A stretch of DNA of 48,661 nucleotides from Candidatus Desulfolinea nitratireducens (GCA_014382535.1 JACNJN010000110.1:1-48661), one strand, 5' to 3'. Counted from the stretch's first letter, positions 25,449 through 36,278 are shown. A program made the numbers and translations. The notes: generated by a model not told the origin, from the letters alone.

Positions 25449-26063
25449 TTATTTCTCAAAATCATTCAGGTAGAAAATAAAATCTTCTGGCAATTGTCGT
25501 GAAAACTGATCATCGAGAATAAATTTCTTATATTCATTCATATTCGAAAATTGATCTTCCAAAAAATTTCGATCAAACATTATCCCATCGCGTTTACCAA
25601 TCCACTCCAGGTAATTCGAATATGGCCAATCGTTTGGAGAGGCAACCAGACCGTCTTTGACCGGGTTCATGTGAATATAGCGACATAAATGAAGAAGGTA
25701 CTTAGAATTTTTAATCGCCTTTGCCTGGAATGCCCCTTGAAAAAGAGACCCAACTCGATCAAAGCGTTTGTTGATCGCTTTGGTATAGGAAATTGAAAGC
25801 TTCTTCATTCCCGCAGAAACCCCTGTTAAAACTTCCGAAGTCTTTGAGACTTCGGAAGTTTCTTTAACCCTCACCATCAAATGATAATGAGTAGGCATTA
25901 AGCAATAGGCGATAATATCTACAATTGGCAATAAATACTTTTTCATTCCACGCAAAAAATAGAGATAATTTTCTTGTTCAAAGAAAATAGCCTGACGATT
26001 ATTTCCACGATTATAAAGATGGTAATAATTATCTGGGAGAAAACTTATAATTCTGCGTGGCAT
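25449..26063 (-). CDS. REP-associated tyrosine transposase (RAYT, Y1/HUH family)
   Basis: A 204-residue single-strand DNA transposase-like protein. The HUH metal-binding motif is MPTHYHLMV (about residues 56-64). The catalytic Tyr lies in the helix KYLLHLCRYIHMNPVKDGLV, the family signature, and the N-terminal DNYYHLYNRGNNRQAIF is also typical. RAYTs act on REP palindromes, and here hairpins with the same TTCCGAAG core flank the gene on both sides. A third hairpin lies inside it (25829-25861), adding an in-frame ETSEVSKTSEVLTG segment between strand and helix. The frame stays open, so the protein may still be functional. Confidence 0.9.
   Translation of the reverse strand: MPRRIISFLPDNYYHLYNRGNNRQAIFFEQENYLYFLRGMKKYLLPIVDIIAYCLMPTHYHLMVRVKETSEVSKTSEVLTGVSAGMKKLSISYTKAINKRFDRVGSLFQGAFQAKAIKNSKYLLHLCRYIHMNPVKDGLVASPNDWPYSNYLEWIGKRDGIMFDRNFLEDQFSNMNEYKKFILDDQFSRQLPEDFIFYLNDFEK
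25829..25861. repeat. REP-like hairpin 2, inside the RAYT coding sequence
   Basis: A perfect 15-bp stem (AAACTTCCGAAGTCT at 25829-25843, loop TTG, complement 25847-25861), the same sequence as hairpin 1. It lies in frame within the transposase gene, encoding the repeated TSEV residues. Confidence 0.85.
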
Positions 26064-26089
26064 TTATTCTCCAATCTTAGCCCAATTAA

Positions 26090-26126
26090 AAAGATTTCCG
26101 AAGTTTTTTAAACTTCGGAAATCTTT
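26090..26126. repeat. REP-like hairpin 3, between gyrA and the RAYT gene
   Basis: A 17-bp perfect stem (AAAGATTTCCGAAGTTT, 26090-26106, and complement 26110-26126) related to hairpins 1 and 2 through the TTCCGAAGTTT core. It lies 5 bp after the gyrA stop and is followed on the minus strand by T-rich DNA, so it may also serve as the gyrA terminator. Confidence 0.8.
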
Positions 26127-26131
26127 AAATC

Positions 26132-28708
26132 CTATTTTTTCTTCTTCCCCTTCGCGGAAGATTTTGCCGCTGGCTTTTTCCTGGCTGGGGCTTTCTTTTC
26201 CGGTGATTTTTTCTTTACAGGAGGCTCGGCTTTTTTCTTTGGCTTTGGCTTCTCTTTGACTTTCTCAACAAAGCGCTCCACATCCCATCCCACCGTCAGA
26301 CCAATGATCGCATCACCGAGTTTGACTTCCTGAACGAGTTTGCCGCGAGCAGTTGAGCGCATGCGCAGAGGGGCCTCATCCAATCTCGTGGATTTAGCTG
26401 CCGCCCTGAGCAGATGCAGGGTGATATTCAGCGTATCTTTGCCAACCGCCAACCCCGCCAGTCGCTCGCCATCGGGCAGTTTCCAGAGAATAACGCCTTT
26501 GCCATAACGTCCCTGTGTCGGGAAATCCTGTGCGGTGATACGTTTGCCATTTCCCTCAGATGTGACCATGAAAATAGTGCCGTCTTGCGGTAATACCTCC
26601 GCCCCAACGACCAGGTCACCGACGCCCAACTTGACACCGTTCACACCAGCCGCAACCAATCCCATCGGTCGAACATCATCTTCACCAAAACGGATCCCCA
26701 TCCCACTGGCAGTAGCGAGGAGAATATCTTTCTTGCCATCCGTCAAAACGATCCAGCCGAGGACATCCCCAGCGTTGACACGGACCAGATTAAAGGCTTG
26801 TGCTGAAGGACCGGGCAATTCACCAATGGCACTTTTCTTGACCATCCCCCCACGCGTCACTGTCAAAACATAGCTTTCTTCAGCCAACTCACTCCGCCTT
26901 GCGGGCAATGCAAAAACAGCAGCAAGCTTATCCTTTGGCTTTAGCGGCGATACCTTATACCATACTGTTCCATCAGAGAGTTTCTCTGCTTCTGGTAAGG
27001 TGTGAACGGCTACAGCAGCAGCAGCGCCCTTTTCCGAAACCAGATAAAGGGTATCACTCGTCGAAACCTTTACCAGCCAGTGTGGCGCTTCCTTGCCACT
27101 TGGCCGCGGAGATTTGTTATCACGTGTGCGCGAGACAATCCCATCACGGGTCACACCCACCCAGACAGTTTTCTCGGGCAATAAATCTGCCGATGTCAGC
27201 AGTACCTGTTTCTTCCCTTCACCATCCAGGCTGATGATTTGCGTGCGACGGCGATCACCATAGGCTTCTTTGACCTTGAGCAATTCTTCCATTACCAGGG
27301 CCCGCATCTTCTTCGGGGAAATGAGCAAAGCTTCCAACTCTATAATAATCCCCTTAAGCTCCTTATATTCCTGCTCGATCTTCTTGCGTTCCAAAGCAGC
27401 CAGTCGACGCAGGCGCATATCTAAAATAGCCTGTGCCTGAATTTCACTCAACTTGAATTTCTTCATCAATCGTGTACGTGCCGTCGGTACATCAGGCGCG
27501 CGGCGGATTAACGCAATCACTTCATCCAGATTATTCAGCGCGACCAGATAACCTTCCAAAATATGGGCACGCTCCTTCGCCTTGCGAAGATCAAATTCGG
27601 TACGGCGGCGGATCACTTCCAGCCGATGCTCCACATAAACGCGTAAAGCCTGTTTCAGCGAAAGCATGCGCGGTTCGCCTTCCACCAGGGCCAGCATGAT
27701 AATACTGAATGTGGATTGCATTGGGGTGCTCTTGTAAAGCTTTTGGAGGACAGCCTCAGGCTCCACATTTTTGGTCAATTCAATGACGATACGCATCCCC
27801 TGTCGGTCAGATTCGTCTCGCAAATCTGTGACCCCATCGATCTTGCCATCACGCACCAAATTCGCGATACGGCTGATCAAATTGGATTTATTGACCATAT
27901 AGGGCAGTTCGGTGACGATCAGCCGATTCTTGTTCCGCTCCATCTCTTCAACATGGACTCGTGCCTGGATAGTAACCCGGCCCCGCCCGGACCCGTAAGC
28001 TGCTTCCAGCCCCCCTTCATCCTTCTGCTGGATGATGAGTCCGCCTGTGGGAAAATCTGGCCCCTTCACGAATTTCATCAATTGTTCGACAGATATATCG
28101 TCGAGTTTGCCCCAGTTTGAGAGCATATATGCCAGCGCGTCTACAATTTCAGACAGGTTATGCGGCGGAATGGATGTGGACATACCTACTGCGATACCCG
28201 TGCCACCGTTTACAAGTAAATTTGGGATCGATGCCGGGAGAACATTCGGTTCGATAAGGGTATCGTCAAAATTTGGGGTAAAGTCAACCGTATCCTTGTG
28301 GATTTCATTTAGCATATCCAGGGCAGGCAAAGCGAGACGGGCTTCGGTATATCGCATCGCAGCGGGAGGATCGCCATCAACTGAGCCAAAGTTACCCTGC
28401 CCATCGACAAGCATATACCGCATACTGAAATCCTGTGCCTGACGGGCCATTGCCTCATATACAGATGAATCACCGTGGGGATGATATTTCCCCAACACTT
28501 CGCCAACAATACGGGCCGATTTTTTATGCGGACTTTCAGCGCGCAAGCCCATGTCATACATGGCATACAAGATGCGCCGCTGGACAGGCTTTAGGCCATC
28601 GCGAGCGTCGGGCAAGGCTCGAGAAACGATCACGCTCATGGCGTAATCGAGATAGGATTGCTGCATTTCTACGTTGATATCTATTTCGCGTACTAATCCA
28701 AGTTCCAT
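26132..28708 (-). CDS. gyrA: DNA gyrase subunit A
   Basis: An 858-residue type IIA topoisomerase A subunit that breaks and rejoins DNA and, with GyrB, adds negative supercoils. The catalytic Tyr is at residue 120 ([10 protein letters not shown]). The quinolone-contact segment [10 protein letters not shown] (76-85) has Ser81 and Glu85 at the positions of E. coli Ser83 and Asp87. The C-terminal domain shows beta-pinwheel blades; the GyrA box is only degenerate (QGRYGKG instead of QRRGGKG). A Lys/Pro-rich tail of about 45 residues ends the protein. ParC is the main alternative, but the lone A subunit in a Chloroflexota-like genome favours GyrA. AGGAG lies 7 nt before ATG 28708. gyrB is not in the window. 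Confidence 0.92.
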   Translation of the reverse strand: MELGLVREIDINVEMQQSYLDYAMSVIVSRALPDARDGLKPVQRRILYAMYDMGLRAESPHKKSARIVGEVLGKYHPHGDSSVYEAMARQAQDFSMRYMLVDGQGNFGSVDGDPPAAMRYTEARLALPALDMLNEIHKDTVDFTPNFDDTLIEPNVLPASIPNLLVNGGTGIAVGMSTSIPPHNLSEIVDALAYMLSNWGKLDDISVEQLMKFVKGPDFPTGGLIIQQKDEGGLEAAYGSGRGRVTIQARVHVEEMERNKNRLIVTELPYMVNKSNLISRIANLVRDGKIDGVTDLRDESDRQGMRIVIELTKNVEPEAVLQKLYKSTPMQSTFSIIMLALVEGEPRMLSLKQALRVYVEHRLEVIRRRTEFDLRKAKERAHILEGYLVALNNLDEVIALIRRAPDVPTARTRLMKKFKLSEIQAQAILDMRLRRLAALERKKIEQEYKELKGIIIELEALLISPKKMRALVMEELLKVKEAYGDRRRTQIISLDGEGKKQVLLTSADLLPEKTVWVGVTRDGIVSRTRDNKSPRPSGKEAPHWLVKVSTSDTLYLVSEKGAAAAVAVHTLPEAEKLSDGTVWYKVSPLKPKDKLAAVFALPARRSELAEESYVLTVTRGGMVKKSAIGELPGPSAQAFNLVRVNAGDVLGWIVLTDGKKDILLATASGMGIRFGEDDVRPMGLVAAGVNGVKLGVGDLVVGAEVLPQDGTIFMVTSEGNGKRITAQDFPTQGRYGKGVILWKLPDGERLAGLAVGKDTLNITLHLLRAAAKSTRLDEAPLRMRSTARGKLVQEVKLGDAIIGLTVGWDVERFVEKVKEKPKPKKKAEPPVKKKSPEKKAPARKKPAAKSSAKGKKKK

Positions 28709-28811
28709 GGGATTCTCCTGATTTTTTATGGCGTGCCTATCTTACCACGAAAATTTGTTCTATATAAATTTGGGTTGGAATAATTCATATTATACAAAAT
28801 ATACTAAAAGC

Positions 28812-28983
28812 CTATCCTAAAAATAAGTGAGATGTGCATTGCATCTGGATGATGCGTTGCACATCGGCTTCGAGCAAGAAAATATATTCTTGAAAACCCG
28901 ACTTGCAATAGCATGCCCTTTGGGTACGCACTTGCGAAGTGCAATGCAAATCTAACATCCTTTCATAACGAATTTTAGGATAG
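28812..28983. repeat. 172-bp terminal-inverted-repeat element with three hairpins
   Basis: The ends are CTATCCTAAAA (28812-28822) and its complement TTTTAGGATAG (28973-28983). Inside are a 15-bp stem with two mismatches (28831-28845 / 28851-28865), CAAGAA/TTCTTG (28875-28892) and GCACTT/AAGTGC (28928-28942). This looks like a MITE or a structured RNA between the gyrA promoter region and the rpoC terminator. The open frame across it has no credible start or composition. Confidence 0.65.
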
Positions 28984-29000
28984 ATATTAAGGCTACAGAC

Positions 29001-29031
29001 AAAAAAAGACGCCACCAAAAAGGTGACGTCT
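29001..29031 (-). terminator. Intrinsic terminator of rpoC
   Basis: On the minus strand AGACGTCACC, a five-base loop, GGTGGCGTCT, then seven T. It lies 20 bp past the rpoC stop. Confidence 0.88.
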
Positions 29032-29050
29032 CAAAATTGTGTGCGTTTTT

Positions 29051-32000
29051 CTACTCAGCAAGCGGGATATCTGTGGCGTCACCGGAAGGTTTTTCTTCTT
29101 CCGAAACCTCTTCTGGAACCTCACCAACTATTTCCAATTCGGGAACAAGCTCAGGGTCAAGTTCGGCTTCGGGATCCAGCTCCACTTCATCTTCCTCTTC
29201 TTCTTCGATTTCTGGCGAGAAACGTCCCGGTACAAAACCGGAGCCAGCCGGGATCAGCTTCCCGATAATGACATTCTCTTTCAGTCCATAGAGCGGATCT
29301 TCATCAGAGCCAATGGCTGCCTTCGCCAAAACCTTGATCGTATGCTGGAAGGATGCGGCGGAGAGGAACGAATCGGTATTCAGGGAGGCTTTGGTAATCC
29401 CCAAGAGAACGTTGACAAATCGAGCAGGCTTTTTGCCTTCTTCGAGCAGGGCTTCGTTTATCCGTTGAACATCAAGTCTGTCAACCACATCACCTGGCAA
29501 ATAGGCACTACCTTGCGGGTGCGTGATCTGGACTTTGGAGAGCATTTTGCGGATGATCACCTCAAAGTGCTTATCATGGATATTTTGACCTTGAGAGCGA
29601 TAAACCTGCTGAATTTCAGACATCAGGTATAACTGGCAGATATCAGCACCTTGAATGCGGAGAATACGATGTGGGTTCAATGAACCTTCAGTAAGAGGCT
29701 GCCCGGCTTCAACGTGGTCTCCATCAACGACCAACAGGCGCGCGGTGGTAGGGATATCGTATTCGCTTGCTTCGCGTTGCTCATATGAAACATGAATTGT
29801 TCTGCCCTCGATGCGGACTTTGCCGTCATTTTGAGCAGCAATGGTTGCTTCATCAAGAGTGGCCAGTATTTCGCCAGCTTTTATCTCGTCTTCTTCGCTA
29901 ATACCAATCTCCCAATCTTCAGGGATTTCGTAGGTATCACTGACCATTTCACTCTGTTCAACAGTGACAACACGCAGATCAGCATATTTTTCAGATTGAG
30001 AAAGACGTACCTTGCCACTGATTTCAGACATCACGGCTTCACCCTTCGGAGCCTTACGAGCTTCGAAAAGTTCTTCTACACGCGGTAGACCCGTTGTGAT
30101 ATCGCTGCCTGCCGCAACACCGCCCGTATGGAAGGTTCGTAGCGTTAGCTGTGTGCCTGGCTCACCAATAGACTGGGCAGCGACAATACCAACTGCCGAA
30201 CCAAGTTCAACCAATTTGCCACGCCCAAGATCGTTACCATAGCATTTAGCACAAACACCGTGCTGGAGTGCACAAGTCAGCGCGGAGCGAACGAAGATCT
30301 CTGGTAAATCGGCTTTCATGATCCTGCGACCCATCTCGTGCGTAATGGTATCGTTACGTTCGCCAATCACCTCACCTGTTTGCGGATCAATGATCCGGTC
30401 CGCCAGGAGACGGCTATGGATACGCGCACCAAGGGATTGCCCGGCAATATCATCATCTCTGCGGATGATGATGCCGTTGGTGGTTTCACAGTCATGTTCG
30501 TTGATAATTAAATCCTGTGCAACATCAACAAGTCGGCGGGTAAGATAACCGGCATCCGCTGTACGGAGTGCGGTATCTGCCAAACCTTTACGGGCACCAT
30601 GCGTTGAGATGAAGTATTCCAACGCAGTCAGGCCCTCACGGAAATTCGAGCGGATAGGAAGTGGGATAATACGTCCTGAGGGGTCAGCCATAAGACCGCG
30701 CATACCAGCCAACTGTGAAATTGGACCGAAACCACCTTTGGTTGCACCAGAGCTGGCCATCGTGGCAAGATTCCCGTTCGGGTCCATCACCTTGCGCACT
30801 TCGGCAGCAACCTCATTGGTAGTATCCTGCCAGATCTGGATAATGTGCTCATCCTGTTCCTGCTCGGTTAGCAAACCACGGCGGAAATCACGTTGAACCA
30901 GCTCCACAGCCTGAAGCGATTTCTGGATAATCTCTTCTTTCGCTTCAGGTACAGTAATATCAGAAATGGCTACGGTTACACCAGAGCGCATTGCATATTC
31001 AAAACCGATGCTCTTAATGCCATCCGCAACTGTTGTTGTCACATCCTGCCCGCAGATTTCGTAAACATCTGCAATCAGATCTTTTACACCGCCTTTATCC
31101 AGGGTTATATTTACGAATTGGATTTCAGGTGGCAAAATATTATTAAAGATCGCGCGCCCCACTGTGGTTATATGCATACGCGTTTCAGCTTCATCAAGGC
31201 GCGAGCCTTCCTTATCGTACCAACTAGTAATTCTCAGGTTGATATTGGTATGGACTTCAACCTTTTCAAGTTCAAAAGCAATAATCACTTCATCAATTGA
31301 ACCAAAGGTGCTCCCCTCACCCTTATAGTCAAAGGGATCTTCCATCGTCAGATAGTAAACACCCAGAACCATATCTTTCCCTGGGCTGATGATCGGTTCA
31401 CCATCCGCCGGTTTCAGCAGGTTCTTGGATGACAACATCAGCCGTCGCGCCTCTTCAACTGCTTTTTGCGAAAGCGGTACGTGAACTGCCATTTGGTCGC
31501 CGTCAAAATCGGCGTTGAAGGCAGTGGTGACCAAGGGATGCAATTGAATTGCGCTTCCTTCGATAATCAAGGGTTCGAAGGCCTGGATACCAAGACGATG
31601 CAAGGTTGGCGCACGGTTTAGAAGCACAGGACGGTCTTTAATAACATCTTCAAGGACTTCCCAAACCTCCTGACGATTGCGTTCAATCATTCGGCGAGCG
31701 CCCTTAACATTTGCAGCGTAACCTCTCTTGACCAAGCCTCCAATAACGAAGGGGCGGAAGAGTTCCAAGGCCATCTTTTTAGGAAGACCACATTGATATA
31801 ATTTTAATTTCGGTCCAACAACAATCACTGAGCGACCTGAATAATCAACACGCTTACCCAACAGGTTACGGCGGAAACGCCCCTTCTTGCCTTTGAGCAT
31901 ATCACTGAGTGATTTAAGTTCGCGACGACCACGTCTTGAGAGGGCTTTTCCACGCTGAGAGTTATCGATCAGCGAGTCAACAGCCTCTTGCAACATTCGC

Positions 32001-33388
32001 TTTTCGTTGCGAATAATTACATTTGGTGCGCCCAACTCTAAAAGTCGTTTGAGACGGTTGTTCCGATTAATAACACGGCGATAGAGATCGTTCAAATCCG
32101 ATGTTGCGAAACGGCCTCCATCCAACTGCACCATTGGGCGCAAATCCGGGGGGATCACGGGCAAATAGCTCATGATCATCCATTCGGGTTTGTTCCCGGA
32201 ACGGAGGAATGCCTCGACCACTTTAAGGCGGCTGGTCGCTTTTTTGCGTTTTTGCTTGCTTTTAGTTGTGCGAACTTCAATCCAGAGCTCTTTCGAAAGG
32301 GCCTCAAGGTCAATACGCTGGAGGATATCCAAAAATGCTTCGGCACCCATCTCGGCGCGGAAAATTTTCCCCCAACGCGATCTGATATCTCGGAAGCGAA
32401 TTTCGCTGAGAAAATCAAAAATCTGTAAATTTGCCAATTCTTTACGAGTCTGTTTGTTTTTCTCTCGTGTTTCAGCCGCTTGACCATCAACCTGATCATG
32501 CAACAATGCCAATTCTTCTTCAGTTGTGGCTTTCAGAGTTTCGATCTCTTGATCAAGTGTTGCAAATTCACCTTCTTTTTGCTCGCGAAGATCGTTTTCG
32601 ACCTTACGCAGATGTTCTCTGACAATTTCCTGCACTTTGCTAATATGCTGATTAGCAATTTTGGTACCAGCCTCTGCAATCACATCACCTGTCGCAGTAA
32701 AAACAACTTTTTTGCGCGTTTCTTTCCCCATCTGTTCCTGCAGGCCATCATCCAGGCGCTGCCCTTCTTTCATTACCGGTTCAAGCAAGGCAGCGGTTTT
32801 TTCATTAAATTTTTCTTCCAGCGCGGCTCGATGTTGCTCAAGCGCCGCTAATGCTGTTTCCCCACGCTCTTTGATCTCGACTACCTTGGCATTTAACAGG
32901 GCACTCTGTTCCTGGTCAAAACCTTTGATTTCTTCGTCCAGGATGCTTAATTCTTTTTCTCGAGCATCTTCGTCAACATACGTGACGATATATTGTGCAA
33001 AGTAAAGAACGCGATCAAGATTTTTGCGGGAAATATTCAGCAACAACCCCAAATAAGATGGGATACGGCGCGTATACCAGATATGGGCAACAGGCGTCGC
33101 CAGTTGGATATGTCCCATTCGCTCTCGGCGTACTGCCGAACGTGTAATTTCAACACCGCATTTATCGCAAGTTATACCTTTATAGCGCGGGTTCTTGTAT
33201 TTTCCACAATAGCATTGCCAATCACGCTGTGGTCCAAAAATCGCCTCACAAAAAAGACCATCTTTTTCAGGGCGGAGACGACGATAATTAATGGTTTCTG
33301 GTTTTAAAACCTCGCCATATGACCAACTACGAATTATTTCTGGTGAAGCAAGACTGATACGAAGTGCTTTGAGCCCCTTAGTTTCCAC
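29051..33388 (-). CDS. rpoC: RNA polymerase beta-prime subunit
   Basis: A 1445-residue catalytic subunit of RNA polymerase. The zinc ribbon is at about 60-80 ([13 protein letters not shown], then [11 protein letters not shown]). The active-site magnesium loop [12 protein letters not shown] is at about 624. Trigger-loop region and the second zinc cluster ([20 protein letters not shown]) are present. Between about residues 140 and 345 there is a long charged coiled-coil insertion, and the C-terminus is a Glu/Asp-rich tail. It starts at GTG 33388, eight bases after AGGAG. rpoB is not upstream as in most bacteria; the next gene is a creatininase-like gene with a 200-bp gap. Confidence 0.97.
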   Translation of the reverse strand: METKGLKALRISLASPEIIRSWSYGEVLKPETINYRRLRPEKDGLFCEAIFGPQRDWQCYCGKYKNPRYKGITCDKCGVEITRSAVRRERMGHIQLATPVAHIWYTRRIPSYLGLLLNISRKNLDRVLYFAQYIVTYVDEDAREKELSILDEEIKGFDQEQSALLNAKVVEIKERGETALAALEQHRAALEEKFNEKTAALLEPVMKEGQRLDDGLQEQMGKETRKKVVFTATGDVIAEAGTKIANQHISKVQEIVREHLRKVENDLREQKEGEFATLDQEIETLKATTEEELALLHDQVDGQAAETREKNKQTRKELANLQIFDFLSEIRFRDIRSRWGKIFRAEMGAEAFLDILQRIDLEALSKELWIEVRTTKSKQKRKKATSRLKVVEAFLRSGNKPEWMIMSYLPVIPPDLRPMVQLDGGRFATSDLNDLYRRVINRNNRLKRLLELGAPNVIIRNEKRMLQEAVDSLIDNSQRGKALSRRGRRELKSLSDMLKGKKGRFRRNLLGKRVDYSGRSVIVVGPKLKLYQCGLPKKMALELFRPFVIGGLVKRGYAANVKGARRMIERNRQEVWEVLEDVIKDRPVLLNRAPTLHRLGIQAFEPLIIEGSAIQLHPLVTTAFNADFDGDQMAVHVPLSQKAVEEARRLMLSSKNLLKPADGEPIISPGKDMVLGVYYLTMEDPFDYKGEGSTFGSIDEVIIAFELEKVEVHTNINLRITSWYDKEGSRLDEAETRMHITTVGRAIFNNILPPEIQFVNITLDKGGVKDLIADVYEICGQDVTTTVADGIKSIGFEYAMRSGVTVAISDITVPEAKEEIIQKSLQAVELVQRDFRRGLLTEQEQDEHIIQIWQDTTNEVAAEVRKVMDPNGNLATMASSGATKGGFGPISQLAGMRGLMADPSGRIIPLPIRSNFREGLTALEYFISTHGARKGLADTALRTADAGYLTRRLVDVAQDLIINEHDCETTNGIIIRRDDDIAGQSLGARIHSRLLADRIIDPQTGEVIGERNDTITHEMGRRIMKADLPEIFVRSALTCALQHGVCAKCYGNDLGRGKLVELGSAVGIVAAQSIGEPGTQLTLRTFHTGGVAAGSDITTGLPRVEELFEARKAPKGEAVMSEISGKVRLSQSEKYADLRVVTVEQSEMVSDTYEIPEDWEIGISEEDEIKAGEILATLDEATIAAQNDGKVRIEGRTIHVSYEQREASEYDIPTTARLLVVDGDHVEAGQPLTEGSLNPHRILRIQGADICQLYLMSEIQQVYRSQGQNIHDKHFEVIIRKMLSKVQITHPQGSAYLPGDVVDRLDVQRINEALLEEGKKPARFVNVLLGITKASLNTDSFLSAASFQHTIKVLAKAAIGSDEDPLYGLKENVIIGKLIPAGSGFVPGRFSPEIEEEEEDEVELDPEAELDPELVPELEIVGEVPEEVSEEEKPSGDATDIPLAE

Positions 33389-33412
33389 TGGACACTCTCC
33401 TAGTCGTCTAAA

Positions 33413-33430
33413 GCTCTGGAAATCCAGAGC
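33413..33430 (-). promoter_or_regulatory. Hairpin in the rpoC leader
   Basis: GCTCTGG, loop AAAT, CCAGAGC at 33413-33430, 25 bases upstream of the rpoC start on the minus strand. It may influence rpoC translation or be the remainder of a terminator. No U tract. Confidence 0.4.
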
Positions 33431-33596
33431 CTTTCAGATAAGTTTCTTGTGTGTTAACTACTGCGCAAGACACACAAAAGCAAGCGCATTGAGTTTATTT
33501 TCTCAAGCGCTCGCAAATATTCAATATTCTGAGTAAGATTTTCATCCAAGTCGTAGATTATACCAACGATTTATTAAACCCGTCAAGTAAAAACAA

Positions 33597-34280
33597 CTAG
33601 AATTTGAGCAATTCAAGAATATCCCCAACTGTGATATTAAAAATTTCATCCATGATTGCAGGATCAACTTTATACGGACCACCAAAAGAGCCATCTCCAT
33701 AAATGTCCCGTGTTGATTTTGCATCCAGGATTGAGCTGGAAACATAGGGTGGCGTTTTTGGCAGCTCAGGTGTCTCACCAACAAGGGTAAATGGAAATGC
33801 TTCCATCCAATTGGCGTGAGCAGGCTTTAATTCCTGTTTTAGTGCGATTGATTCAATGCCATGAGATTGCCACCATGCATACCAATTTAACTTTAGGGCC
33901 GGTAATTCATTAGCCAATTCGACCAAGCGAGACCGGACTCCATCGTTGCCGCCATGACCATTCAAGACCAAAATGCGGCGAAATCCCTGATTGAATACAG
34001 AGCGAACAATATCCTCAACCGCATCCAACAAGGTGCTTAATCGGAAGCTGATCGTTCCAGGGTAATCAAGGAAATAGGGCGATGATCCAAAGTTAAGTGG
34101 TGGCGCAACCAGCACCCCGCTTTGTTGAGAAGCAGCATCCGCCAGAGCAAGAGGAATTTTGATGTCAGTCAGCAAGCTCAGGTATCCATGCTGTTCGGTT
34201 GCACCAATAACAATCATGAGACGATCATCTTTTAATAGATAGTTCTCAATATCCATCCAATTCAATTCTTCAAAACGCAT
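33597..34280 (-). CDS. Creatininase-family amidohydrolase
   Basis: A protein of about 227 residues from ATG 34280 (MRFEELNWMDIENYLLKDD), with GGAGAAAATCTT just upstream; a longer frame to 34328 is unlikely. Metal-ligand motifs of the family are seen: GATEQHGYLSLLTDIKIPLA (Glu, His, Asp) and VLNGHGGNDG (His). The first motif is one residue shorter than the usual EQHGxHLPLGTD, lacking its second His, so substrate range may differ. Family members cut cyclic amides or formamidopyrimidine-type substrates using Zn/Mn. It stands alone, opposite in direction to the CAP gene. Confidence 0.85.
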   Translation of the reverse strand: MRFEELNWMDIENYLLKDDRLMIVIGATEQHGYLSLLTDIKIPLALADAASQQSGVLVAPPLNFGSSPYFLDYPGTISFRLSTLLDAVEDIVRSVFNQGFRRILVLNGHGGNDGVRSRLVELANELPALKLNWYAWWQSHGIESIALKQELKPAHANWMEAFPFTLVGETPELPKTPPYVSSSILDAKSTRDIYGDGSFGGPYKVDPAIMDEIFNITVGDILELLKF

Positions 34281-34401
34281 AAGATTTTCTCCAGGGAATA
34301 GAATAACAAGCCTGGGGGCGGGTGTCAAGGAGGGAGATAAAATGCAAGAATCATGATATAGTGGATAGGAGAATCAAATGATCTATGGAGGTTGAATAGC
34401 T

Positions 34402-35376
34402 ATGAAAATTAAACCCCTCTTCTTGATTTCCGTCATCATGACACTGACGTACATCACAGCTTGCTCTCCGTCCACCCAAGCACCTACCGAAACCCCACCG
34501 GTGATGACCGCCACTCCCCCCCCTGCCCCACCAACAAATATCCCTGGTACTCCAACTCACGCCTTGCCACCCCAGGACCCATACTGCACAGACGAAGCTG
34601 TTTTTGTTGCAGATATGACAATTCCGGATGATACGAAGCTATCTGCGGGAGAGGCTTTTACAAAAACCTGGAAATTACGCAATTCAGGGACATGCACCTG
34701 GAATGAATTCTATAGCCTGGAATTTGTCAGCGGCGATCAAATGAACAGCCCGCTCACGGTTCCCTTGAATGAAACTGCTCCGGAGGAAACACTTCAAATA
34801 TCGGTTTCGTTGGTTGCCCCTGTAACGAGCGGAATATTTACGGGCGTCTATCAATTCAAAAACACACTAGGCGAGGTTATTAGTATTGGCAAAGTTGATA
34901 ATATCTGGCTAAGAATTATCGTCGAAGATGGCACTGTTGCCATTCCGCCCACATCTACGCTGTCCGGACCCTGTAACCCCGACCGAAATCCTGCTTACGA
35001 AAGCGAAATCCTGACCCTGATCAATAACGCCCGCGCCAACAATGGATTATCTACACTGAGTTTGAACGCTCAACTTATGGCTGCGACCGATGCTCATTCT
35101 GAGGATATGGCTTGTAATAGCCTGCTCAGCCATACCGGCTCAGACGGGTCTTCGGTTGTGTCACGGGTTGCTGCGCAGGGCTATTCGGCTTTGTATATTG
35201 TCGAGAATATTTACGCGGGCGGAACAGCTCAGGACGCAGTGAACTGGTGGATGAACGACCAGACCCACCGTGAGGCAATTATTAGCAAGCAGGTATCTGA
35301 AATCGGGATCGGTTATGCCTATCTTGGCAGCAGCACCTATGGTGGCTATTTTTCGGTCAACCTTGCCAGCCCCTAA
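34402..35376 (+). CDS. Lipoprotein with NBR1-like Ig domain and CAP (SCP/PR1) domain
   Basis: A 324-residue exported lipoprotein. A signal peptide ends at a lipobox (LTYITAC, Cys near residue 19), followed by a Pro/Thr linker. Residues about 62-172 form an NBR1-type Ig-like domain (FTKTWKLRNSGTCTWNEFYS), common in Anaerolineae surface proteins. Residues about 205-324 are a CAP domain (LLSHTGSDGSSVVSRVAAQG, NWWMNDQTHREAI) with the conserved His and Trp-x-x-S/N-type motif. CAP proteins bind sterols, lipids or peptidoglycan fragments or act as proteases; the role here is unknown. A GGAGG site is 11 nt upstream. It converges on the next gene with an 8-bp gap. Confidence 0.88.
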   Translation: MKIKPLFLISVIMTLTYITACSPSTQAPTETPPVMTATPPPAPPTNIPGTPTHALPPQDPYCTDEAVFVADMTIPDDTKLSAGEAFTKTWKLRNSGTCTWNEFYSLEFVSGDQMNSPLTVPLNETAPEETLQISVSLVAPVTSGIFTGVYQFKNTLGEVISIGKVDNIWLRIIVEDGTVAIPPTSTLSGPCNPDRNPAYESEILTLINNARANNGLSTLSLNAQLMAATDAHSEDMACNSLLSHTGSDGSSVVSRVAAQGYSALYIVENIYAGGTAQDAVNWWMNDQTHREAIISKQVSEIGIGYAYLGSSTYGGYFSVNLASP

Positions 35377-35384
35377 AATGGAAC

Positions 35385-36278
35385 CTAATTGAGTACCGCA
35401 GCGAGTGGGGCCGGAGCGGCGATCTGTATGGATTGCCCAGCCGCCTGAGCTTGCTCTGCATCACGCGCCCATAGATAGAGACAGGTATGATAAGCAGTAG
35501 ATGTGTAGGTGCTGATCACAGTCGCGATCATGGCGAAGATGAAGAAGACCAGCAGTCCCAGCCCGATCCCCAGGACCAGGCCAAAGGTCACGGTTGGACC
35601 GCCAGCCAGGTAGATGATACTATAGCCAAGCCCGAACCCCAGGCCTGCTCCCGCCAAACCAAGCAGAAATCCGATCAACCCAGTCACTGCCTTCACCCCA
35701 ACGGTGCTGATTCCCACCAATAACAGATTTTCCTTGATGATCTGCGTTGCCCGTTTAATCCCATCCTTGAGATCGATATCTTCGATCACCATCGCGGGGA
35801 GAATGAGATATGCGGCCTCTGTCCAGACAGTTTCGATCAGGCCGGCGAGCATATTGCGGCCGCCTTTATTCCCCTTGCCTTTGACCATATTTTTTACTGT
35901 ATTTACGGCAGTGGATGCAGCAGCAAGGGTAGCGAGATCGAAGAGATCGCGTTTAACGATTGCCCAGGCCTTATCCATGCGCCCATCGCCTTCGGAGAGA
36001 TAGCCATAGATCAGATAGACCGTCATCGCTGAAAAAATATAGCTGACGATGAAATTGGCAAAGACCAGCAATGCTCCCGCAAGGACAATGATCGCCTGCC
36101 CAATAAAACCGCTATTACCAAAGGCCATGCCAAGGAGGGCAATCGGAATAATGCCGATCACAGAAACAACTGCCCCCGCAAAAAGGGTATAGATGGAGGG
36201 TTTGATCAGGTCTTTATCAGCAGAGGCCATCTGCCAGGCCTGTTTGAGAAATTGCCAACCGCGTGAGAATGATTCCAT
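35385..36278 (-). CDS. Gly-rich polytopic membrane protein (DUF6159-like)
   Basis: A 297-residue integral membrane protein with about six hydrophobic helices rich in Gly and Ala. The start MESFSRGWQFLKQAWQMASA (short amphipathic helix, then the first TM) fits DUF6159-type proteins. KGNKGGRNMLAGLIETVW in the middle is a cytosolic loop. Function unknown; no transport signature. Family name is from recalled sequence pattern, so moderately sure. Confidence 0.7.
   Translation of the reverse strand: MESFSRGWQFLKQAWQMASADKDLIKPSIYTLFAGAVVSVIGIIPIALLGMAFGNSGFIGQAIIVLAGALLVFANFIVSYIFSAMTVYLIYGYLSEGDGRMDKAWAIVKRDLFDLATLAAASTAVNTVKNMVKGKGNKGGRNMLAGLIETVWTEAAYLILPAMVIEDIDLKDGIKRATQIIKENLLLVGISTVGVKAVTGLIGFLLGLAGAGLGFGLGYSIIYLAGGPTVTFGLVLGIGLGLLVFFIFAMIATVISTYTSTAYHTCLYLWARDAEQAQAAGQSIQIAAPAPLAAVLN

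Noticed and set aside
25400-26126. Repeated hairpins as a CRISPR array
   Set aside because: Only three copies, palindromic, unevenly spaced and flanking a RAYT gene; they are REP-like, with no uniform spacers.
26132-28708. Calling the A subunit ParC
   Set aside because: A beta-pinwheel C-terminal domain with a recognisable, though degenerate, GyrA box favours GyrA.
28812-29018. 68-residue minus-strand ORF in the gyrA-rpoC gap
   Set aside because: It runs through the rpoC terminator and the inverted-repeat element, with no binding site or recognisable domain.
29023-29632. Plus-strand ORFs opposite the 3' end of rpoC
   Set aside because: Shadows of the acidic RpoC tail and adjacent coding sequence; composition follows the real gene.
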